This document shows positions 57,201-64,000 of a stretch of 64,000 nt of DNA, one piece after another. Numbering within the stretch: the stretch's first letter is position 1; each line of letters starts with the position of its first letter. The notes beneath the pieces were generated by a model. The model saw only the letters and a program-made list of their open reading frames with translations. It was not told where the DNA came from and searched no databases. A program made the position numbers and the translations under genes. This DNA is from Morella rubra (lineage: Eukaryota > Streptophyta > Magnoliopsida > Fagales > Myricaceae), in NCBI GenBank assembly GCA_003952965.2, contig CM025849.1:23963587-24027586 (forward strand), written 5' to 3'.

Positions 57201-57297
57201 CCGTCAAATAGGTCTTCATCCGAACACTCCAACTCATGTAATTATTTTTATCAAGAACTTCAAGAACAATCTCGCACGAGGTAGCCTTTGCTTCCAT
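51240..57297 (-). CDS. Gag-domain/ankyrin-repeat/PGG membrane protein (ACD6/ITN1-like), eight exons
   Basis: Exons read on the minus strand are 57297-56976, 56869-56589, 56497-56234, 54765-54268, 54195-54046, 53842-53792, 53658-53219 and 51845-51240, all with GT/AG borders and compatible phases. Exons 1-3 each encode a Copia gag-like domain (DUF4219/UBN2_2 type). Exons 4-7 carry ankyrin repeats (GQTPLHIAVAKGHVHIV; GSGNTILHMAA). Exon 8 has EGEKWMKDTATSCMVV, the PGG motif AVPGGNNQETGF and four membrane helices, ending DRKMKI. Known relatives act in salicylate-linked defence or salt/ABA signalling at membranes; role here is inferred. Exon 2 is 281 nt, with a frame shift after KPPKQK. Without it the frame is open for about 776 residues. 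Start ATG 57297-57295. The 3' donor of exon 3 is the least certain border. Confidence 0.8.
52452..53016. mobile_element. hAT-like non-autonomous element in intron 7 of the ankyrin gene
   Basis: The ends AGTGACGGAGCCAG and CTGGTTCCACCACT are inverted with mismatches. The flanks are AGATAATT (52444-52451) and AGGTAATT (53017-53024), a one-mismatch 8-bp duplication. The interior is AT-rich, with no ORF. Confidence 0.75.
54766..56233. other. Intron 3 of the ankyrin gene
   Basis: The intron of about 1.47 kb between the last gag-like exon and the first ankyrin exon is AT-rich. It holds a TATATA run near 55190 and a more GC-rich patch (55310-55570) with no recognised exon. Confidence 0.5.
56234..56497 (-). 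other. Exon 3: gag-like domain, copy 3
   Basis: VVRDVLNKDNHEDWSTQIKIY, LIAHDLWETIEP, NLMALQVIQNSC and AKTAWYALGEKY. It is 264 nt, a multiple of three, phase 1 at both ends if the donor G/GTATTG at 56233 is used. The acceptor sequence (TTGAGTGCAG before TTGTTC) is nearly identical to that of copy 2, as expected for duplicated exons. Confidence 0.7.
56589..56869 (-). pseudogene. Exon 2: gag-like domain, copy 2, frameshifted
   Basis: VVHEVLGYDNYEHWSAQVKAY and LIAEDLWDTVRA are in frame. After AYRTW the conserved KNFLALYVIQNSCG continues in another frame. The length is 281 nt, one short of a multiple of three, which fits a 1-bp loss. Borders: acceptor GTGCAG/TT, donor G/GTTCGC. Confidence 0.75.
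56976..57297 (-). other. Exon 1: gag-like domain, copy 1
   Basis: It encodes MEAKATSCEIVLEVLDKNNY, MSWSVRMKTYLTAHDLWDAI, KKNFMALHVIKNSCGPE and SSAKTAWYKLEEIY. These are the marks of the DUF4219/UBN2_2 gag region of Copia elements. The exon is 322 nt and ends in phase 1 (donor GTCTCT). It is the only copy with its own start codon and is intact. Confidence 0.75.
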
Positions 57298-57759
57298 GCT
57301 TAATCTATCAGTATATATAAATGGTGTTAGGAGCATAATAGTAGTGAATTCTAAAAACTAGATGCAAATTATAAACTGACATTTAATCTTTTGGTGGTAT
57401 GACATAGTTGAGACAAAGAATAGCTTCTAATTAAGTCCCTAATGGATCGAAAGAAGCATCTCCAATTAAAGGAAAATTAATACATAAAAGCTGGTCACTA
57501 TAGTGGCTCAGTGTGTCAATGGAAAGATATTGTATGCAACATGATTGTGATTTAATTAATACATGTACTGGGTCTTTCTCACTAGCTACGAGAGAAAAGG
57601 TCGGGGCTTTGGTATCGAGACTTCTAACAACGACCACAATTTAATTGCGAATAGTCTAGCTACTTTCTAAGATCTAGGTAGGAATTATAACCTGACCTCC
57701 AAAATATTTCTTCTTTTACAAGTAGTGTCAAGCTTCACCACAGATTGATGCAAAGCAAA
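57298..57759. promoter_or_regulatory. Upstream region of the ankyrin gene
   Basis: This directly precedes the start codon at 57297. There is no gene. A short minus-strand frame at 57637-57431 has no family features. Promoter elements could not be assigned reliably. Confidence 0.35.
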
Positions 57760-57980
57760 AAGGTGATGCAAAAACGAAGAAGAAATTACACACGGTCTGG
57801 CCTGGCTTCTTCGCAAAACTGCCGCGCGCTAGAAAATCCCACCGGGAAGAGCTTCTCAGTTACCGGCGGCTGAAGAACTTGAGGAAACGATAGGACAGGG
57901 CTGTATTCAGTACCGATCGCCTCGGCTACTATTATTTATACCGAATTTATGGTTCTTGAAGACCTGAGTCAACCAAAGAA
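57760..57980. repeat. Duplicated block, partner at 63219-63435
   Basis: The shared text includes AAATCCCACCGGGAAGAGCT and TCTCAGTTAC, then GAGGAAA-GATAGGAC, GCTGTATTCA and GGTTCTTGAAGACCTGAG. The block is about 215 bp. It lies upstream of the ankyrin gene here and upstream of the CRR42-like gene there, in the same orientation. It is relatively GC-rich, and could be a duplicated promoter/5' leader segment. Confidence 0.75.
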
Positions 57981-58009
57981 AAGTAGAGCAAAACTGTTGC
58001 TGTTAATTT

Positions 58010-59260
58010 AATGCCCAGTGCGTAGGTACAAGTCCTGGTCACTTCCAGCTGAGAGTATCAAATGGCGACAAAAAGCGAGTCAGTGTCTTGCCCACTTCAT
58101 GTCATGAATGTGCCCCAAAGCAAACTGATAATTTTTGGTGGAGGCCAAAATGACCGAATCAGCCGGATAAAAAAAAATAGTATATTACGGGGTGTTTGTA
58201 AAGCATTTTAAAATTTAGTAAAAAAATATAATAAAATAAATCTATTTTCTTATATTAAAATCATTTTTTTATTATATAAATAAAAAAATTTACTAAAATT
58301 ACCTTTCTCTTTCTCTTTCTACTTTTTTTCATCCATTCCTAAAAATTAAAATTTTAGCCATTTACGCAGACCACCTAAATTTTCGCTCAGGAATTAAATT
58401 GACAACTACTTCGGTCAGCAGTGGAAGTTAAATACGTGTCTCTTTTTCAATCGCCTATAAATTCTCATGTCACTGCTGAATGTAAGCAAAGGAAACGTCA
58501 GCAATTACTTCGCTGAACCAACCAATGAATTCCCATGTGAATCACGAGAGTCGGATAAAGCAAAAATATGGATGTGCCCAGAAGGTCTGGTCACTAACTA
58601 GGCCAGCTGGACAATCAGGAAATATCAATCGCGACAGAAGCGAGTCAGTGTCTTGGCCACTTCATGCCCATGAAACTGGGACCAAAGCCAACTCAGGTAA
58701 TTTTAGGGGCGGCCAAAATAAACGAATTAGATGGAATAAAACAAGTGGTATTTAAGTTTTTGGAAATTAAAATTTTTGTCATTTTTAAATTTTAATTACA
58801 ATAATAATTATAAAATAATCTTTATTTTTATTAAATTATTATTTTTTATTATAATAATATAAAAATTCTCCTCCAATTATCTTTCTCCTTATTTTCATCT
58901 ATCCTATAAACCAAAATTTTAGCTATTTACACAAATCACCTAAACTTTTGATCGGCAATGACATGCCAATTATTCCTGTCAGATCTTTTATAATTTCTGT
59001 CTAAAATTATATAGTATAATTTTTTAAAAATAAATACTAAAAATAATTTTTATATTATTTAATAGTGTAGATATAAAAGTTCGAAATATAAACTCTATAA
59101 TTATGCTAGGCAATTCAAATAAAATATTAGGAAGAATCCTGTTTTGAAAGACTCTTTAGTGCCAATAAATTCCCATGTCAGTTCGGTTGTCATCTTCGCT
59201 ATACGTATCAATGAATTCTCATGTGAATCACGAGAGTCGGATAAAACAATAATATTTGAT
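58010..59260 (+). repeat. Direct repeats in intergenic DNA
   Basis: The block at 58060-58190 (GCGACAAAAAGCGAGTCAGTG, CCACTTCATG..., GGCCAAAATGACCGAAT) recurs at 58630-58745. TCCCATGTGAATCACGAGAG at 58531 recurs as TCTCATGTGAATCACGAGAG at 59218. It looks like a decayed two- to three-unit tandem duplication of ~600 bp. No gene. Confidence 0.65.
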
Positions 59261-59819
59261 CATGATTTACAACCGTTGGCTATCAGATAAGAGAAGATTC
59301 TTTTTATGTGAAGCGCAAACATGCAACGTGGAGCATTGAAGTCCAGGAAATTCCATCTCATTATTATAAACAGAATTTAGAGTTTCTTAACTGCTAATCT
59401 ATATCATTAAAAACTATTAACTAGAATATCTAATCATACTCAGATTCTCCCTTCCTCTCTTCCTTCAGTGTTCCGGCCGTTTGATTTGACGTTGTTCCTC
59501 TCCAAGGAAAAGTGAAGCTACCCCTAGCCTTCTTGAATTTAGGACTGTGTTGGTAAATATTGTTGCAATTTCTAATTTCTGTTGTGAAATTGATCACACT
59601 GTCATCAAAAATATACCAAAAACAAAAAAAAAACGCACAAATAAGGGACATCAAAATTTAATGCGATTCTCAGAGTGAGGTATATCACACGAGCAGAGTC
59701 ATAAAATTCGTTCACACTAGTGGCTAAGTGATGTGGGTCCACTTGAGGCCATCGGTGGCTCTTGTTTTTTCTTTATAATAAAAATTTTATTTTACACTCT
59801 AAATTATTTAGTACATCTA
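59261..59819. other. No gene recognised
   Basis: Ordinary AT-rich intergenic DNA. The minus-strand 74-codon frame at 59654-59430 has no recognisable features. Confidence 0.4.
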
Positions 59820-60305
59820 TTTTTAAGCCATAAGCATGCAAAAAAATATATAATTTTTGATAAAGAAAAAATAATCGGCCCATAACTTACTGGTCCAACC
59901 CGAATCCAATACAAGAATTCCTCGAAGATTAATAGGCCCAATGCCCAAAGGGCAAAAGTAGTTATTCATCAAACACCCTCTATTGTGGACTGAGTTTCCA
60001 GGATAGATGATTCGAGACCCATCTCCCCTACTAGTGAAAGCCTTAGGGGAGAAGTGGGTCGATAAGCCCAAGCCCTGTCAGCACCTATCAGGCGGTGATA
60101 GCTGCCAAACCTGCCCTCTTTCGTGGGTTGGATGGGTTAGCTTGATAGGAGAAAAAAAGGGGGTATCCTTCAGGTGAAAAAGTCTGATATACCCTTCTCG
60201 GTGGATATAGCCTGGCGCTAAGGACAAAGCAGGGTATGACTTCTGCACTAAGGTCCGTTTGTTTGCTGTAAACTTCTCTTGGAAGAGTACTTTCCTCACT
60301 TTCAA
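59820..60305 (-). repeat. Possible LTR or TRIM fragment
   Basis: GC-balanced sequence with GGCCCATAACTTACTGG, GCCCAATGCCCAAAGGGC and CTGTCAGCACCTATCAGGCGG resembles plant LTR text in style. No paired end or target duplication was found. The two short minus-strand frames are not considered genes. Confidence 0.3.
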
Positions 60306-61371
60306 GCGTTAGAGAATTCTGTAAAATGTGGTCAACTGATTCTAAATTCAGTCAACTGGAAAATGTAGCCTAAAGCGGCTTCACCTGAAAAAAAATGGAA
60401 TCTCTCCCGAGTTCCGACTAAAACCTCTCCCCCTAAAATGTGACTTTCTCTCTCGTTGAAGGTTACTCCTCTCCCTCACTCTGGCAAGACTTCTCTCTCT
60501 CTCTCTTTCCTCTTCGTGGCATATTAAAATCAGTTCTTCAACTTCGACATTTTGGAGTCTCGAATCTAAATATTGAGCACAAATTCAGGTAATTTTTGCC
60601 TAGCTTTTTTATTATGGTTGAAATTTAGGCACCTGTTGATCTAAGGTGTTAAAATGGAAATAATGCGGTTAGCTCTGTCTCCTAGCCTTTTCTCAAGCTA
60701 ATTAAAATCCAAAGCAGAAGATTTTATGTTATAACTAGAGAGAATTTAGTGATGTCACTCTAGAGGAATTACGACAGCTTTCATTTTCTATTGATAATGC
60801 TTTGAATAATTTCCTCAACGACTCCAAAGTTTTAATTGCTTTGTTGGGTGAACTTGATCTTTTATCGTGTATTTTATTTGAACTATTTATTTACTTGAAA
60901 TTTCAGTTTCATATGTCATTTGATGATTTTTTATTTATTTCAAATTAATATTAAGAATTAAGTTTATGAATCATATAAAATTACAAAAAATATAACCTAA
61001 GCCAAACATTGAAAAATATTTTTTAAAAAATATATTTAAAGTAACAATCAAACACTGAAAATTATAATACTTTACTGAAACTGAAATCTGCTTTACAAAA
61101 AATAGTGTTTTACAACGAAACAAATATACCCTAAGCAAGTTCATAACAAACTTCTTGGAGAGAAAACTAACTTAAAACGTGGGAGACTGACCCCAAGGGA
61201 GGCTCCCTCTGCACTTTTCATTCTCCTTGTAGGTACGGGGCTCCCGTTCAGCCCAACACAATATTGGCCTGGATCCTATCCCCAATCCCGAGGCAATCCA
61301 ATTAACAAACTGTGCGGTGGGCCGAAATTTTTTTTTTTTGCTTCATCAGTGCTCAAGCAACTTCGTTGCTT
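60306..61371. other. No gene recognised
   Basis: Contains a CT-rich tract (60495-60520) and AT-rich DNA. No coding or RNA signal seen. Confidence 0.4.
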
Positions 61372-62330
61372 TTATTTTAATGTTTTTACTTTATTTTTTT
61401 TTTCTACGTAACTTGAAACTTTCATTAACCAGATTAGTCTGCTGAAAACAGCAGAGTCGTCACAAGATACAATCTCTAGAGGAATTTCATCAGCTACAAG
61501 ATCTACCCGCTGTACAAACTGAAAACCCCATCTACCAATTTTATGAGCCATCTTATTCCACACCCCCCGCCCCCTAGATGTCCATTGTAAATTCCACAGC
61601 CGATGAGTCTTCAGTAGAGCACGAATGGACTGCACTTCGCCTGCTATCAACCAATCAGGCTCTCGGTCATCCTCCAATACCTGAGTTACTACAATTTGGG
61701 CATCACCTTCCAACACTATTGCTCTGCCATCAAACTCAAGTGCCAGAGAGCGAGCTAGACGGGCTGCTCTTGCTTCACCTTTAAGTGGATTCGACCACCA
61801 ATGGCCATTTGCAAATTGAATGTTTTTACAACTTATCGATTTTTTTACCATTTGCAGGAAGTCAAGTGGAAGAGTGGGCAAGGCTCTTGAAGCTAAAGAG
61901 GAGGACCCTTTAACTGACATGGCAGAATCAAAGGTTCCGTCACTTTGAGAATTTCTGATATGAATCAGTGATCCGCCCGAGCCAGAGGAACCGGTCTTCT
62001 TGCAATATTCTACCCTTTTCCATGTGTCCACGCCTATAGGTACTAATATGTGCTCCATCATTAGAGAACCAGAACCAGCTAGGACGGAGTCCCAGCCCCC
62101 AAAATCAGTGGAGGAGGAAAAAAGTTCTCTTGAGGAAAGAAAATATTTTTTTTGCCCCCAAAAAACTATTTTGTGTAACTGACCCCTAATGTCTAATTGT
62201 AACCAATTGCTGCATTGAGCAAACAGGGGACTCACGAGTACATGGGCCTCTAAAGCATGAACAGAAGACAACCGCATAGAGATTTCCCACAAACAACAAA
62301 TAAATAAACCTTTAGACCAGAAAGAAAGCG
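61372..62330 (-). mobile_element. 5'-truncated LINE with open RNase H frame
   Basis: The minus-strand ORF 62292-61372 (306 codons) carries an RVT_3-type RNase H at its C-terminus: GEARAARLARSLALEFDGRA, IVLEGDAQIVV (catalytic Asp), LQWTSRGRGVWNKMAHKIGR, then a short tail. Upstream residues (WLQLDIRGQLHKIVFWG...) fit the zf-RVT to RNase H linker of plant L1 elements. T-runs at 61391-61403 on the + strand mark the poly-A side. No RT is present. The frame is intact for its length, suggesting a fairly recent insertion. A target duplication was not found by eye. Confidence 0.8.
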
Positions 62331-62433
62331 AATGCTAAAATAAAGACAAGGTCTCCTCGGCAACTCTTCAAAACTTCTCACAACTTATGTAGAAGATGGC
62401 GTCGAGCTGAAAATGACCTCATAGTCTACTGAA

Positions 62434-62922
62434 TCATTCATCAAGCTCCAAGGGCTTGAAGTATTTCCCATCTATGAGATAAGTCCCAATGGTCAGACGA
62501 ACTGCCCAGACATCCTTTGGCTTTCTCGACACAATTCTGCACCCATTTCGCAAGAATAATTAGTATTAGATTTCTCAAATACATTTGTCCACTGATGCAA
62601 ATGCATTCAGAGGAGAGAGAAAAGGTGTACCTTCCCACATCACCAGGCTTGACTAAGCCAGAATTCACCCGAAGGCATGGAATCGAGGTTGCTGTCTTCA
62701 TAATCTTGGGAGCCTCAATCACAATAACAGGCGACCCTATCTCAAGTTTTGAACTTCTTGCGGGCATCCCTGTCTCAGGTTGTGGGTCGTCTTTTGATTC
62801 ACACTTTACTGTAACCACACTTGGACATCCACTCCGATTGCTTGGGCGATTAAGCTGTGAAGTTGAACTGCTACAAAGCTTGGAGCATGGAATTGTAGCA
62901 GTGAAGAGAGAGATGATGCCAT
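62434..62922 (-). CDS. CRR42: CRR42-like plastid protein (DUF3148), apparent 1-bp frameshift near the start
   Basis: There are two exons on the minus strand: 62922-62631 and 62536-62434, with intron GTACAC...GTGCAG. The mature part reads SKLEIGSPVIVIEAPKIMKT, CLRVNSGLVKPGDVGR, IVSRKPKDVWAVRLTIGTYL and KYFKPLELDE, then stop. This is the SH3-like DUF3148 fold of CHLORORESPIRATORY REDUCTION 42, needed in Arabidopsis for chloroplast NDH complex function. The predicted product is about 130 residues with a serine-rich plastid transit peptide (MASSLSS...). The frame from ATG 62922 does not join the mature frame. Relative to the pseudogene at 48.7 kb one base is missing near 62903. It is either a real lesion, an assembly error, or rescued by another start. 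Confidence 0.7.
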
Positions 62923-63218
62923 TAGCTGTGGATCAAATGTCTATGAAAATAGGATATTGTTTGTGTGGTTCTCGCAAGTTTCTTGGATGTTTCAACTTTT
63001 GTACTCCTTCTACCTGAGCTTTCTCCATCCACCAAGTAAATCAATATTCTGCAAAACATTAGCTGAAAACTGATTGCCATCATAATAGAGCTAGATATAT
63101 TTCTTTCCAATAAACTGAAATTGTTAAATCACATGGAAACAGAGTAGAAGAGATGCAAAAACTCGAGTGAAATTAGTAGTTAAACTTCACCGCACGCATA
63201 ATATTGCACATGAAAAAG

Positions 63219-63435
63219 TGATGCAAAAAAGGAAGAAATTACATGCGGCGGGCTGGGGCTGGCTTTTCTCGCAGAACTTCCGGCTTCTAAATCCCACCGG
63301 GAAGAGCTTCTCAGTTACTGGCCGTAGACGAGTAGTTGAGGAAAGGATAGGACGGGTTGGCTGTATTCACCGAGCCTGGTCTTATAACGAATTTTTGTGG
63401 TTCTTGAATCTTGAAGACCTGAGACAACACAGATG
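63219..63435. repeat. Duplicated block, partner at 57760-57980
   Basis: See 57760. Here it lies about 300 bp upstream of the CRR42-like start codon, so it may contain its promoter or leader. Confidence 0.75.
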
Positions 63436-64000
63436 GAATAATATTATAGCAGACAAATAGGGTCTTTTCGGTAAAAGTCCAAAACTGTTGGCGAGGTTAA
63501 CATCCAATTACAATTTGTTCCACCACTCTCAGCTTTTATCTGCTTTATCTAATTGTTTGCCCTACTTTTTTTCTTTGTATGTCTATGTTTCTAATTTTTT
63601 TCAAATATTTTACTCTGATTTCCGGCAGAATTTTAATATTTGAATTATGAGTGAAATCTCTTTACGCGCGCCTTCTTAGGCCAGACGAACTTGGTCCAAC
63701 TAGGACGAATTGCAAGACCAACGCCACAGACAAATTTCTAAAAGGCTAGACAGCTCACTGCCCATACTCTCATTTGAGTCACCGGTTTTATCCTCATAGA
63801 AAATTAAATCAGGACTGTGCGCATAACTGTTGAGGCAACCCGGGGGGACGTTATAGAATTTTTATACTAGTTCTGGGTATAATGATTGAGTTTCAAGTTA
63901 AAATAAAGGGCAGTTTGTCTAAAGCAAAGCTTACAAAATTCTTAACATAGGGATTTAAAGAGTATATCCGAACCTGTAACAAAAATGACACTTTCAAAGT
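63436..64000. other. No gene recognised
   Basis: Intergenic DNA to the window end. No ORF or repeat of note. Confidence 0.45.

Noticed and set aside
61578..62182. Plus-strand frames opposite the LINE RNase H
   Set aside because: Antisense shadows of the 306-codon LINE frame.

Overview
This is plant nuclear DNA. It is AT-rich, with spliced genes and dense nested transposons. The low-copy genes are a TIR-NBS-LRR relative, an ankyrin/PGG-domain membrane protein and a CRR42-like plastid protein, which point to a eudicot, probably a woody rosid. Fagales is my guess from the style of the LRR and gag-ankyrin proteins and is not proven. A run of exactly 1000 Ns (24611-25610) is a scaffold gap. All calls come from reading the sequence; no database search was run.

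Layout. 1-3581: decayed CACTA-like elements with a plant transposon protein. 3745-7345 (-): a TNL-type resistance pseudogene without its TIR part, with a 5'-truncated LINE just upstream (7400-7765). 7.8-21.1 kb: nested repeats, including a solo LTR (10362-12136) that carries an 866-bp Mutator-type foldback element, a second solo LTR, an interrupted LTR and another CACTA-like element with its protein on the minus strand. 21.9-24.5 kb: a LINE whose 5' part is inverted and which is split by a 517-bp insertion. 25.6-33.3 kb: solo and partial LTRs. 33.4-35.88 kb (-): remains of a CACTA transposase gene. 35.85-42.7 kb (+): a Copia element of SIRE type interrupted by a 2.5-kb Gypsy-type LTR. 42.8-47.5 kb: a CACTA-like element with two transposon-protein fragments. 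48.7-51 kb: a CRR42 pseudogene fragment beside another CACTA-like end with a long hairpin.

51.2-57.3 kb (-) holds the main host gene. It is an eight-exon ankyrin-repeat/PGG four-helix membrane protein (ACD6/ITN1 type). Its N-terminus is built from three tandem exons, each encoding a Copia gag-like domain (DUF4219/UBN2_2 type). The three exons appear to be phase 1-1, and the middle one is frameshifted. 57.7-63.5 kb holds duplicated low-copy blocks, a LINE RNase H ORF and a two-exon CRR42-like gene with an apparent 1-bp deletion in the transit peptide.

Two observations deserve most attention. First, the triplicated gag-derived exons in front of the ankyrin gene. Second, a CACTA-like family in which each copy carries its own private palindromic word (CGTCCGGACG, CGTTCGAACG, TGTCGACA) on both sides of the same type of protein gene.
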